This document shows, piece by piece, positions 8,114 to 16,515 of a stretch of DNA of 64,000 nt. The stretch is from Paenibacillus sp. MAHUQ-63 (lineage in GTDB: Bacteria > Bacillota > Bacilli > Paenibacillales > NBRC-103111). Both the position numbers and the translations under genes were made by a program. The first letter of the stretch is position 1. The number at the start of each line of letters is the position of its first letter. The notes beneath the pieces were generated by a model. That model saw only the letters and a program-made list of their open reading frames with translations. It did not search any database and was not told where the DNA came from. The stretch is taken from assembly GCF_028765165.1 (NCBI RefSeq), contig NZ_JARADB010000001.1, positions 372,001-436,000 on the forward strand. The letters run 5' to 3'.

Positions 8114-9709
8114 TTATTTATTTACCAAAGTGTCTTCGCTTTTGCGCGGAGCTCTGGAACGGTCACGATCGCGGTTAGCCGGGTTATTGCTGCCGTACTC
8201 GCGGTTTTTGGAAGAGTAACGACCTTCTCCGCCTTCGCGGTTCGAGCCGTATTCTCTGCCGTCTTTACGCGGATAGCGGGAGTTCGAGCTGGAACCGTAA
8301 CCGCCTTGACGACGATCGCCGGAACCGGAACCGTAGCCGCCGCCAACACGTCTGCCTGCGCTGCGAACATCGAACTTTTTCTTTCTTGCACGGATCGGAT
8401 CTTCCGGAGTCAACTCGATGACCGCTTCTTTCTTATCGCCTGTCAGAAGCTTCATTGCGGCAGCAAGCAGATTCACGGAATCATATTGCTCCAACATTTG
8501 AATCGCCAAGCCTTTGAACTCGGTGTGCCCATCGTTCTGCAGCATATCGAGAATGCGCTCAGCTGTCATTTTTTGTTTGCCTTCGATCGCTTCCGCCAAG
8601 CTAGGAAGCGGCTTTTTGCTAATTTTATGACGAGTAACTTTCTCGATGAAGTGCAGGTGGTCGATCTCTCTAGGTGTTACGAATGTCCATGCTGTACCCT
8701 CTTTGCCGGCACGGCCTGTACGGCCGATGCGGTGAACGTAGCTCTCAGGATCCTGAGGCAGGTCGAAGTTCACAACGTGCGTTACACCGGAAACGTCGAG
8801 ACCGCGAGCCGCAACGTCTGTTGCAACGAGCACATCGATGCTGCCGTCGCGGAATTTTCTCATCACGTTATCACGTTGATTCTGGGACAAGTCCCCGTGA
8901 AGACCTTCTGCTGCATAGCCTCTCTTCTGAAGAGCTTCCGCAAGCTCGTCTACGCGGCGTTTCGTACGGCCGAAGATGATCGCCAGCTCCGGAGCTTCCA
9001 TATCAAGCAAACGGCTAAGCGCTTCGAACTTCTGTTTCTCATGCAATTCAATGTAAGCTTGATCGATCAGCGGCGCGCTGACTTGTTTCGGGATGACCGA
9101 TACATGCTCAGGATTGCGCAAGAATTGTTGTGCCAATCTTTGGATATTCGCCGGCATTGTTGCGGAGAACAGCATCGTGTGGCGTTCTTCCGGAACGAGC
9201 TTCAAGATGGATTGGATATCGTCCATGAAGCCCATGTCCAGCATTTCATCCGCTTCATCCAGAATGACCGTTTGGACATCGTCAAGCTTGATCGTTTTGC
9301 GGTTGATGTGGTCAAGAAGACGTCCTGGCGTTCCGATGATGATTTGCGGCTTCTTCTTCAGAGCGCGAATTTGCTTCACAATGTCCTGTCCGCCATAAAT
9401 CGGCAAGGAACGAATGCCTTTGAAACGGCCGAGCTTCTCAATCTCTTCCGCAACCTGGATGGCAAGTTCACGTGTCGGACACATAATAAGAGCGGAAATA
9501 CGCTCTTCCTTCATATTAATTTTGTGAATAAGGGGGATACCGAACGCCGCCGTTTTACCAGTACCCGTTTGTGCTTGACCGATCAAATCCCGGCCTTCCA
9601 TAGCCAGCGGAATCGTTTTTTCTTGAATAGGTGTGGATTCTTCAAAGCCCATCTCCGTAACCGCGCGTAGAATTGCTGGCTCTAAACCAAACTCCTGAAA
9701 TGTTTTCAA
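8114..9709 (-). CDS. cshA: DEAD-box RNA helicase CshA
   Basis: This 531-residue ATP-dependent RNA helicase acts in RNA decay and ribosome assembly, notably in the cold. Motifs in order are the Q motif (TPIQ, about 26-29), AQTGTGKT (46-53), PTREL (78-82), TPGR (127-130), DEAD (151-154), SAT (182-184), ARGLD (301-305) and HRIGRTGR (326-333). A C-terminal extension from about 440 is basic and rich in Gly, Arg and Ser, as in CshA proteins. The likely start is TTG 9709, ten bases after AAGGAG. The transcript appears to have a leader of about 150 bases, which fits cold-regulated helicases. Confidence 0.94.
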   Translation of the reverse strand: MKTFQEFGLEPAILRAVTEMGFEESTPIQEKTIPLAMEGRDLIGQAQTGTGKTAAFGIPLIHKINMKEERISALIMCPTRELAIQVAEEIEKLGRFKGIRSLPIYGGQDIVKQIRALKKKPQIIIGTPGRLLDHINRKTIKLDDVQTVILDEADEMLDMGFMDDIQSILKLVPEERHTMLFSATMPANIQRLAQQFLRNPEHVSVIPKQVSAPLIDQAYIELHEKQKFEALSRLLDMEAPELAIIFGRTKRRVDELAEALQKRGYAAEGLHGDLSQNQRDNVMRKFRDGSIDVLVATDVAARGLDVSGVTHVVNFDLPQDPESYVHRIGRTGRAGKEGTAWTFVTPREIDHLHFIEKVTRHKISKKPLPSLAEAIEGKQKMTAERILDMLQNDGHTEFKGLAIQMLEQYDSVNLLAAAMKLLTGDKKEAVIELTPEDPIRARKKKFDVRSAGRRVGGGYGSGSGDRRQGGYGSSSNSRYPRKDGREYGSNREGGEGRYSSKNREYGSNNPANRDRDRSRAPRKSEDTLVNK

Positions 9710-9868
9710 ATATATTCAATCTCCTTTTGTACAGGGCAGGCTAATGCCTTGTATCTTTTTTACCCTTAAGTACGACTTCCTATCCGTGTCTATAGTTTCT
9801 TGGTGGATTACACTTTCGATTCATCATCTTCCATGATCCAATTGGCCGCCCTTAAGAACATCTAAAGT

Positions 9869-9877
9869 ATTATAACA
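9869..9877 (-). promoter_or_regulatory. Extended -10 promoter for cshA
   Basis: On the minus strand TGTTATAAT is an extended -10 element (TGN plus a perfect TATAAT) without a good -35 hexamer. It would give a 5' leader of about 150 bases. I see no other gene or structured element in 9710-9990. Confidence 0.55.
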
Positions 9878-9990
9878 CAAGTCATACACACATTTCCAGA
9901 GGCTGCTTTCATTGATGAGAACGAAACCTTCCGCATAAGCTAAGCGTATTACTGAGTAGAACAACATTCGGAACAGAGGAGAGTTTTTCA

Positions 9991-10527
9991 ATGTCCATTT
10001 TCAAACGAGTTAGCAGCATTTTACGGAGTCAAAAAGAAATTCCACCGACAGCGCCAGCCGGAAATCCGCTTGAAGATGCCAAAGTTGGAGATATTGTTAA
10101 CGTGGATCTTGAAGAGTATGTGATCTCCGGCAAAGTGATTTATTTCGACCGCGGGTTTGCTCCACACCGCTACGCCTATTATTTGCAAAGCGGCAAAAAT
10201 ATTCAGTGTTTGATTGTGGAAAAAGGACGAACCTATGATTGTTTCCTTTGCAGCTTCATCGAGGGGGCCTTGGACGATCCTAATGATGTGCCTACGCGAT
10301 TGGAACTCGACGGCGACGTAGCCTTCGACCTGGAATTCCATCGCAATGACGTGACGCGGACGGAAGGCAACACCGATTTCCGCAGCGGAGACGACGTCAT
10401 TTTCTGGCGCTATTTCGGACCGGACCGCAGATTCTTCTTCCTCCAATGGCAGGATGGCAAATTTATCGCCATGGAAGGCGAACGCACGCCGGGCAACCAG
10501 ATCAAATTTTTAAAATCGACGCACTAA
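9991..10527 (+). CDS. DUF4178 domain protein
   Basis: This 178-residue soluble, acidic protein has the DUF4178 pattern of beta-strand-rich repeats with aromatic clusters (VISGKVIYFDRG near 45-56, FWRYFGPDRRFFFLQW near 139-154). ATG 9991 follows GAGGAGAG. DUF4178 genes commonly accompany DUF4247 lipoproteins, PspA-like proteins and membrane-linked genes in Firmicutes and actinobacteria; here the DUF4247 gene follows at once. A joint envelope-related role is inferred from that neighbourhood; the biochemical function is unknown. Confidence 0.72.
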   Translation: MSIFKRVSSILRSQKEIPPTAPAGNPLEDAKVGDIVNVDLEEYVISGKVIYFDRGFAPHRYAYYLQSGKNIQCLIVEKGRTYDCFLCSFIEGALDDPNDVPTRLELDGDVAFDLEFHRNDVTRTEGNTDFRSGDDVIFWRYFGPDRRFFFLQWQDGKFIAMEGERTPGNQIKFLKSTH

Positions 10528-10579
10528 ACAAGCCTATGCTATCATGGAGTCATACCCCAAAAGGAGGGTTTACTGAAAA

Positions 10580-11269
10580 GTGAAAAGATGGACTTCCTGG
10601 CTTTCCTTCTTATTGATCATCGCCCTTCTGACCGGGTGTGGCGCTGATACCGTCCGCTATATTAAAGATGAATACCCGCTTGTTAGCGTTGAGGGCAAGG
10701 GCACGAATATGTCCAAGGTTTATGTGGCCGAAGGGAAAACCGTCCCTGCCGTCGCGAACGAGCTGGCCGCGCAAGAAACGCCGCAAGAGAAGAGCAAGGA
10801 ATCGAACGACCAAATGTTCCTTGTTTATAACGATAAAGTGATCAACATCCAGAAAGACCCGAATGAAAGCCAGAATACGCTCATTCAGGTTGACAGCATC
10901 GAGTATGCCAGAACTCATTACGATTCTTCGTTCTTGCAAGGCTTTGTGACAGCGGCGCTGCTCCAAAACTTGTTCGGCGGAAGCTGGTATAATAGTAAGA
11001 AATCTTACGATTATCGCGGCTATACCCGAACGCCGACTTATAGCGCCGGCAGCGGCAAAGCGGCGACGCCGACCACCGACGTCTCCAAAGACAAGAAGCC
11101 GACGACATCCGACCGCACGGGAACGTTCAAAGGCGGAACGGCCAACCCCAGCTCGGGCAGCTCCTCGACAACCCGGCGCAACGACGGTTCGACGCCGAAT
11201 AAGGTCACGAAGCCGTCGGTCAGCAAGCCAAGCACATCCAAGAAAACAGGCTCATTCAAGAGGCGTTAG
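10580..11269 (+). CDS. DUF4247 lipoprotein
   Basis: The 229-residue product starts with a lipoprotein signal peptide whose lipobox LLTGC places the lipidated cysteine at residue 21, so it is anchored outside the cell membrane. Residues 25-135 form the DUF4247 domain. From about 145 to the end the protein is a basic, Ser/Thr/Pro/Lys-rich low-complexity tail that could interact with the cell wall. The GTG start at 10580 follows AAAGGAGGG by a rather long spacing. It forms a two-gene unit with the DUF4178 gene 52 bp upstream and ends at a clear terminator. Confidence 0.78.
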   Translation: MKRWTSWLSFLLIIALLTGCGADTVRYIKDEYPLVSVEGKGTNMSKVYVAEGKTVPAVANELAAQETPQEKSKESNDQMFLVYNDKVINIQKDPNESQNTLIQVDSIEYARTHYDSSFLQGFVTAALLQNLFGGSWYNSKKSYDYRGYTRTPTYSAGSGKAATPTTDVSKDKKPTTSDRTGTFKGGTANPSSGSSSTTRRNDGSTPNKVTKPSVSKPSTSKKTGSFKRR

Positions 11270-11280
11270 CCCCTCTCCCT

Positions 11281-11316
11281 AAGCTGTTGTCCATCATTTG
11301 GACACAGCTTTTTTAT
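11281..11316 (+). terminator. Terminator after the DUF4178-DUF4247 pair
   Basis: The stem AAGCTGT.GTCC pairs with GGAC.ACAGCTT around ATCATTT and is followed by TTTTTT. Confidence 0.88.
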
Positions 11317-11419
11317 TTCCGCATTCTTTTAATTAGACACTGGTTAAATAATGATTGAAGTTTTGAAAGAATGAATTATACTTGCATTATGCTGCATACT
11401 ATTTTAGAGGTGATTTTTT

Positions 11420-12244
11420 TTGAAAAAAGCGCTGGATGCCGTCATCATTTTCGTTGGCGCTCTGCTCGTCGCGGTCGGCTTCAACATGTTTCTCATCCCT
11501 CACCAGCTGCTTAGCGGCGGGGTGTCCGGATTCGCCATGATCATCGGCTATTTCACGAATTGGAACATCGGCTTTTTATATTTATTTTTCAACATGCCTT
11601 TAATGATCTGGGGCTTGATCTCCATCGGCCGCAGATTCATCATGATCAGCGTCGCATCCGTCATTTTAACGACATGGCTGATGCAGATACTGCCCACCAA
11701 CTATGTGGCCCAGGAGCCGATACTTGGGGCGGTATTCGGAGGTGTGCTGATCGGTATCGGAAGCGGAATCACCTTAAGAATTGGCGGATCCAGCGGAGGC
11801 TTCGACATCGTTGGCTTAATTTTGACGCGCAAATTCGAGTTCCCCTTAGGCACAATTCTTTCCGGTATGAACGGGATCGTCATTGTAGCTCTAGGTTATT
11901 TCAAACACAATTGGGACCTTGCCCTTTACTCCATGTTAGCGATTTATATATGCGGCAAAGTCGTCGACACCGTACATATCCGGCACGTTAAGGTAACGGC
12001 TTTCATCGTCACGAAGCAGAAAGAAGAATTGACGCAAGAGCTGCTGCAGCTTCCGAGGGGGGTTACGCTCCTCAAAACGGAAGGCGCTTATACCAAACAG
12101 CAGCATGATATGCTGATGACCGTTACAACACGCTATGAGCTAGCAGAGTTAAAACGAATTATTAAGAAAATAGATCCAAAAGCGTTCGTAAATATCGTTG
12201 AAACCGTTGGGATCGTTGGCGAATTCCGCAAGCTGAAGTCGTAA
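11420..12244 (+). CDS. YitT-family membrane protein (DUF161 plus DUF2179)
   Basis: The 274-residue protein has five or six transmembrane helices in residues 5-170, carrying the family motifs FLIPHQLLSGGVSGFA (near 25-40) and GGSSGGFDIVGLILTRK (near 123-139). A cytoplasmic C-terminal DUF2179 domain covers about 190-270. YitT proteins are widespread in Bacilli; transport is presumed but not shown. The probable start is TTG 11420 preceded by GAGGTGA. It is monocistronic. Confidence 0.9.
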   Translation: MKKALDAVIIFVGALLVAVGFNMFLIPHQLLSGGVSGFAMIIGYFTNWNIGFLYLFFNMPLMIWGLISIGRRFIMISVASVILTTWLMQILPTNYVAQEPILGAVFGGVLIGIGSGITLRIGGSSGGFDIVGLILTRKFEFPLGTILSGMNGIVIVALGYFKHNWDLALYSMLAIYICGKVVDTVHIRHVKVTAFIVTKQKEELTQELLQLPRGVTLLKTEGAYTKQQHDMLMTVTTRYELAELKRIIKKIDPKAFVNIVETVGIVGEFRKLKS

Positions 12245-12261
12245 ATCGTGAAACCAGCCTC

Positions 12262-12289
12262 TTTCATCCGGGTCGATTTGTGTTATAAT
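12262..12289 (+). promoter_or_regulatory. Sigma-A promoter upstream of the 62-codon gene
   Basis: TTTCAT (12262-12267), a 16-bp spacer and TATAAT (12284-12289) with a TGT extension lie about 90 bp upstream of the small gene. Confidence 0.6.
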
Positions 12290-12376
12290 GATTGTAATTT
12301 CATATAGTTCTGGCTTCATCGTGAGTGGTTCAGGCGTAGTTCTTATTCTAATCTTATGATTGGAAGGGTGATGCTT

Positions 12377-12565
12377 GTGGAGACAGTCAAATTATCCAGG
12401 ATTGTAATGAAATTAACACCCGAGTTGTACCCCTTCTTAACCAGCTGCGAGCTGGACTCCGAGATTGTCCTCATGTTCGGTCTCGAGGCGCTTGAAGCGG
12501 AAGATGTCATGGAGATTATTCAGTTCAGCATTACGGAACATCATAAAGACGCCCTTTATCATTAA
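12377..12565 (+). CDS. Conserved-looking small protein of unknown function (62 residues)
   Basis: I do not recognise this family. GTG 12377 is favoured because GGAAGGG lies eight bases upstream; an in-frame ATG at 12356 lacks a site. The product is acidic and mostly helical, with LSRIVMKLTPELYPFL then a Leu/Glu-rich core. It has its own promoter and terminator, and the 5' arm of that terminator lies inside the coding sequence. This arrangement supports it being a real gene. Confidence 0.65.
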   Translation: METVKLSRIVMKLTPELYPFLTSCELDSEIVLMFGLEALEAEDVMEIIQFSITEHHKDALYH

Positions 12566-12577
12566 GGGCGTCTTTTT
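12545..12577 (+). terminator. Terminator overlapping the end of the small gene
   Basis: A 12-bp perfect stem (AAAGACGCCCTT at 12545-12556 with AAGGGCGTCTTT at 12564-12575) is followed by T residues. The stop codon TAA at 12563-12565 sits at the loop edge. Confidence 0.9.
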
Positions 12578-12687
12578 ATCCATGATTGACATGCAAAGTT
12601 ATTGAGTTTGTAATAATTAGGGACTATAGGTTATGATAAGGTCATGGTATAATAGACAAATAAGATAATCTACTGGAGGTGTCTAAT

Positions 12688-12921
12688 ATGGGAGCTCTAT
12701 CTCCTTGGCACATCATCTTGATTGCAATAGTGGCCTTGCTTTTATTCGGGCCTAATAAATTGCCTGAACTTGGCAGAGGTTTTGGCAAAATGTTTCGTGA
12801 ATTCAAAGATGCAACGAACGGGAACGGAAACGCAAACTCGGATGATCAGCCTGTACTGCCACGCAAAGAGATCAATGCTGCGGAAGTAACGACTACGGAA
12901 TCAGGACAAGTTCACAAATAA
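12688..12921 (+). CDS. tatA: Twin-arginine translocase subunit TatA/TatE
   Basis: This 77-residue protein has the TatA architecture: a short N-terminus, one transmembrane helix (WHIILIAIVALLLF, residues 7-20), the conserved FGP motif (residues 20-22), an amphipathic helix (KLPELGRGFGKMFREFK) and a polar tail. TatA oligomers form the passage for folded proteins. ATG 12688 lies eight bases after GGAGG; a GTG at 12679 is too close to that site. No tatC is adjacent. Confidence 0.92.
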   Translation: MGALSPWHIILIAIVALLLFGPNKLPELGRGFGKMFREFKDATNGNGNANSDDQPVLPRKEINAAEVTTTESGQVHK

Positions 12922-12926
12922 GAACT

Positions 12927-12966
12927 AAGCACCCTTAGCAGGTACTTGCTGCCGGGTGCTTTTTTC
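12927..12966 (+). terminator. Terminator after tatA
   Basis: AGCACCC pairs with GGGTGCT and an inner AGCAGG/ACTTGCT hairpin is nested; TTTTTT follows. Confidence 0.85.
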
Positions 12967-12978
12967 ATTACCTGATTT

Positions 12979-14139
12979 TCAGACCTTGCCGCGCATGACC
13001 GCTTGCGTACCAAGGAACATCACGGCGGCTATCGCGGACATGACCGTCGCAAAAACATACATACTCGCTCCACCCCACTGCTCACTGAGCCATCCCCCTA
13101 CCGAGCCGCCGATAATGCCCGCCAATCCCATGAATACCATAGCCAGGATCGACTGCCCCGTCGACCCGAATTGCTCCGGCAGCAGCCTCACTACATACTG
13201 AACAGCCACGATCCATAGTACGGCGAAAGTAAGCATCTGCGTCACCTGCAATCCGATTAATACCCACGGATCGGTAATGACGGCATACAAAATCCAACGA
13301 ATCGTATAGATGACGGCAACAATGCCTAGAACCGTCAGTTCGTGATAGCGATGAATGTATCGGTTAATGAGAGCAAACACCGGAATTTCACTGCACGCCG
13401 CTATCGCCCACGCCCAGCTGACCATCGCGTCTGTCGCTCCCAATTTATTGAGATACAGCCCTAATAAAGCATCGTTCATCCGGTGAGGAATGGAGATGAT
13501 GAGGACCATCAGCATAAACCATAGAAAGCTTTTGCTGCGGAAAATAATGCCAATTGCATTCAACGTTATCCGCTGTTGTCCGCTGCTATGCTCGTCCTTA
13601 ATGAAAGCAAGCAGCACAAACGGGAAAATCCACAGTACCCAGTAGAAATAAGGAATCCTGGACACTCCGCCCAGTTCGTCGAGCAGCAGGCCCGAAATTA
13701 AAGCTACGCCCGAGAAGCCGATAGACCCCCAGACCCGCACGGAGCCATAAGACAATCCGCGGGATGCCGTTGACTTGACGACCAGATTGTCGATTAGCGG
13801 AATGGAAGGCAGCAGAAAGAAATACAAGAGCAGAATAAAGCCCAGCGTCAGGGTAAATCCGCTCGTCAGGAAGAGTCCGAAGCTTCCGAGCAAGGATAGC
13901 ACCCACAGCATAAATACGATGTTCTTGACCGAGTTGAACCGGTCGCTGACATAGCCCCAGAAAGGTTGGGCGAAGATCGAAACGAACGGGCCGATCATCA
14001 TTAACAGACCGATTTCAGCGGCGGTATAACCTTTTGTCTGCAAATACAGAGGTAAGTACGGCATCAATATGGCACTGGACGCATAGTAAAAAAAGTTAAC
14101 ACCGGACAAAGAAACAATTTGCTTGTCGAGCTTCAACAA
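12979..14139 (-). CDS. MFS transporter (MFS_1-like, nucleoside/sugar symporter type)
   Basis: The 386-residue protein has twelve predicted membrane helices and the MFS loop GYVSDRFNSVKN near 58-69. It is a clear paralogue of the 22688-23866 protein: both carry LGAxDxxxxxAWxxxAxSEIPVF and matching helices, and both resemble the LacY-like MFS_1 group. Substrate is not evident. Translation probably starts at TTG 14139 or TTG 14136 behind AAGG. It is a single gene, convergent with tatA and divergent from the DUF4015 gene. Confidence 0.85.
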   Translation of the reverse strand: MLKLDKQIVSLSGVNFFYYASSAILMPYLPLYLQTKGYTAAEIGLLMMIGPFVSIFAQPFWGYVSDRFNSVKNIVFMLWVLSLLGSFGLFLTSGFTLTLGFILLLYFFLLPSIPLIDNLVVKSTASRGLSYGSVRVWGSIGFSGVALISGLLLDELGGVSRIPYFYWVLWIFPFVLLAFIKDEHSSGQQRITLNAIGIIFRSKSFLWFMLMVLIISIPHRMNDALLGLYLNKLGATDAMVSWAWAIAACSEIPVFALINRYIHRYHELTVLGIVAVIYTIRWILYAVITDPWVLIGLQVTQMLTFAVLWIVAVQYVVRLLPEQFGSTGQSILAMVFMGLAGIIGGSVGGWLSEQWGGASMYVFATVMSAIAAVMFLGTQAVMRGKV

Positions 14140-14241
14140 CGTCTACCTTCTTTCTACATTCCTCTACAAATTTCCTCTGTGCGGAGTTTACCGCTTGCTT
14201 TATAATAAAGCTAGCACTACATAGGAGAGGACTTATACTTC

Positions 14242-15426
14242 ATGGAAATTTTACTAGCTTCACTTGCCCTCATTTGGGGCAATGTTACTGCCGCTAACCC
14301 GGACGCCAGCTTCGAGCAGCTCGTCCAAGCCTCTTTGGACGCCAAGAATGCCGTTGCTATCGTCCAACCCGCTCCATCCCAAGATCCTGCTGATCCTCTC
14401 GCTCCCGTCAACAAGCAAGATCCGCAGAAAGACGCCCCCAAAGTCAAAGGTGTCTATGCCACAGCGCACAGTGCCGGCGGCTCCCGGCTCAACACCCTGG
14501 TTAAACTGATGGACGACACGGAACTCAACTCACTCGTCATCGATGTCAAGGATGATTGGGGATACATTACTTGGGAAACAGGCAATGCAGATCTTGATGC
14601 GATGGGCACCACACAGAAAATCATCGGCAACATGCCAGGTTTGATGAGCACTCTTACTGAACATAACATTTACCCGATTGCGCGTATCGTCGTTTTCAAG
14701 GATACGATCCTCGCGAAGAAGAAGCCCGAATGGTCTTTCGTGAATCCGGACGGCTCCGTATGGGGCAACAGCAAGAACCCGCCAGACAGCTTCGTCAATC
14801 CTTACAACAAAGAAGTATGGGACTATAATATCGCCGTTGCTAAGGAAGCGGTGAAAGCCGGATTCAAAGAAATTCAGTTCGATTACGTGCGCTTCCCGGA
14901 AGGCTTCGAGAAGAGAGCGGATACGCTCAAGTACACCAAGGACGAACGTCCCCGCATCGATGCCGTCGCATCCTTCGTCAAGTATGCCAAAGAACAACTG
15001 CAGCCGCTTGGGGTCCGCGTGTCCGTAGATATTTTCGGCTATGCGGCTTCAGTCCCTGCGGCAGAGGGGATCGGACAGGACTTTGAGAAGATTTCCCAGA
15101 ACGTCGACGTCATCTCGCCAATGATATATCCGAGTCATTATAGCACAGGCTGGTTCGGTGCTAAAGTGCCAGATGCGGCTCCATATGTTACAATTAACGG
15201 AGCGTCCAAAGATACGACGAAAAAGCTGGAAGCCATTGACAAGAAAGGCTGGAAGCCGATCGTTCGGCCTTGGATTCAAGACTTCACCGCTTCTTGGGTT
15301 CCCGGTTATATCAAATACGGCAAACATGAAGTGGAAGAGCAGATTCGCGCGCTCCATGATAACGGAGTCGACGAATACCTGCTCTGGAACGCCAACAACA
15401 ATTACACGGCGAATGTCAATTACTGA
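14242..15426 (+). CDS. DUF4015 putative glycoside hydrolase
   Basis: This 394-residue protein contains the DUF4015 (TIM-barrel, glycoside hydrolase-like) domain from about residue 72. Signature stretches are VKGVYATAHSAGG, NSLVIDVKDDWGYITWE and the barrel motif EIQFDYVRFPEGF near 213-225, with ISPMIYPSHYSTGWFG following. The Asp and Glu residues in these strands are the likely active-site acids. The N-terminus is hydrophobic but lacks basic residues, so export is uncertain; a Pro/Asp/Ala-rich linker covers about 45-70. A role in cell-wall or exopolysaccharide metabolism is inference. ATG 14242 follows AGGAGAGG. Confidence 0.85.
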   Translation: MEILLASLALIWGNVTAANPDASFEQLVQASLDAKNAVAIVQPAPSQDPADPLAPVNKQDPQKDAPKVKGVYATAHSAGGSRLNTLVKLMDDTELNSLVIDVKDDWGYITWETGNADLDAMGTTQKIIGNMPGLMSTLTEHNIYPIARIVVFKDTILAKKKPEWSFVNPDGSVWGNSKNPPDSFVNPYNKEVWDYNIAVAKEAVKAGFKEIQFDYVRFPEGFEKRADTLKYTKDERPRIDAVASFVKYAKEQLQPLGVRVSVDIFGYAASVPAAEGIGQDFEKISQNVDVISPMIYPSHYSTGWFGAKVPDAAPYVTINGASKDTTKKLEAIDKKGWKPIVRPWIQDFTASWVPGYIKYGKHEVEEQIRALHDNGVDEYLLWNANNNYTANVNY

Positions 15427-15435
15427 GCATACCTG

Positions 15436-15464
15436 CACCCTGAGGATCCGCATGCCTCAGGGTG
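15436..15464 (+). terminator. Hairpin after the DUF4015 gene
   Basis: The 10-bp perfect stem CACCCTGAGG/CCTCAGGGTG has only a short T run after it, so it is probably a weak terminator. Confidence 0.55.
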
Positions 15465-15498
15465 TTCATGCATGAACCGCCGAAAGGAGCCAGAACAA

Positions 15499-16458
15499 AT
15501 GAACATTGTCGCCATCACGGACATGGACCTGTCCCCGATGCAGGAGGGCATGCCGCAAGATTTGAAGGAACGCTGCCAATTTCATTGGTTCCGTTCGTCC
15601 AAGGAAGCGGAGGCGCATATCGCATACGCCCATGTCATCATGACAGCCGGCCGCATGAATCCCGCATTCGCCTCCGCAGAGCGGTCACCGCAGTTGAAAT
15701 GGGTACAAACGTTATCCGCCGGTGTGGACAAGCTGCCGCTTCAGCTGCTGGCTGAACGCCAAATTCCGTTAACCAATGCGCGCGGCGTACATACGATCCA
15801 AATGAGCGAATTCACGCTTAGCCTCATGCTGCAATGGGTCCGACGCTCGAATACGCTGCACGAATGCCAGCAGCGCAAAGAGTGGTTCCAAAGCATCCGC
15901 GTCGGCGAGCTGCACGGCAAGACGCTGGGCATTGTCGGCGCAGGCGCCATCGGAGAGGCTGTGGCCCGCAAAGCCAAGGCCTTCGACATGTCGGTCATCG
16001 GATTCAACCGATCCGGTTCGCCTTCAGCCGGCTACGATGCCACGTACAGCGGCGACGAAGGCTTGCGCCGCTTATTCTCCGAGAGCGACTTCGTCGTTCT
16101 TCTGCTCCCCAGCACACCCAAGACGCGCGGCATCGTGACGAAGGAGCACCTCGCCTTGATGAAGCCGAGCGCCTTCTTGATTAATCTCGCTCGCGGAGAT
16201 GTCATCGATGAAGGCGCATTAATCCGAATGCTGCAGGAAGGCACGCTGGCCGGCGCTGCGCTCGATGTGTTCCAGCAGGAGCCTCTGCCGGAAAGCTCGC
16301 CGCTATGGGCGATGGAGAACGTCATCCTTACGCCGCATATCGCCGGATCCTCCGCACATTATACGGAGCGCGTATCGTCTATTTTTTACCACAATTTACG
16401 GGCTATGCTGGACGGCGGCGACATGATGAATGTCGTTGATATCTCCGAAGGCTACTGA
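15499..16458 (+). CDS. D-isomer specific 2-hydroxyacid dehydrogenase
   Basis: The 319-residue NAD(P)-dependent enzyme reduces a 2-oxoacid to a D-2-hydroxyacid or the reverse. The Rossmann motif LGIVGAGAIGEAVARK lies near residues 137-152, the catalytic Arg is in LINLARGDVIDE, the Glu in DVFQQEPLP and the His in ILTPHIAGSS near the C-terminus. The exact substrate cannot be told. ATG 15499 follows AAAGGAG; the frame extends upstream to 15472 without a site. It shares its terminator with the convergent serS gene. Confidence 0.9.
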   Translation: MNIVAITDMDLSPMQEGMPQDLKERCQFHWFRSSKEAEAHIAYAHVIMTAGRMNPAFASAERSPQLKWVQTLSAGVDKLPLQLLAERQIPLTNARGVHTIQMSEFTLSLMLQWVRRSNTLHECQQRKEWFQSIRVGELHGKTLGIVGAGAIGEAVARKAKAFDMSVIGFNRSGSPSAGYDATYSGDEGLRRLFSESDFVVLLLPSTPKTRGIVTKEHLALMKPSAFLINLARGDVIDEGALIRMLQEGTLAGAALDVFQQEPLPESSPLWAMENVILTPHIAGSSAHYTERVSSIFYHNLRAMLDGGDMMNVVDISEGY

Positions 16459-16466
16459 AACACGGC

Positions 16467-16512
16467 AACGCACCTTACCCAAGCGGAGTACCGCTTTGCG
16501 ATAAGGTGCGTT
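16467..16512. terminator. Bidirectional terminator between the dehydrogenase and serS
   Basis: Arms AACGCACCTTA and TAAGGTGCGTT enclose a second small hairpin (AGCGG/CCGCT). T residues follow on both strands. Confidence 0.82.
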
Positions 16513-16515
16513 TAA

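Noticed and set aside
8306-9670. A 454-codon plus-strand open frame
   Set aside because: It is entirely antisense to cshA, has no ribosome site and its translation resembles no protein; it arises from codon bias on the opposite strand.
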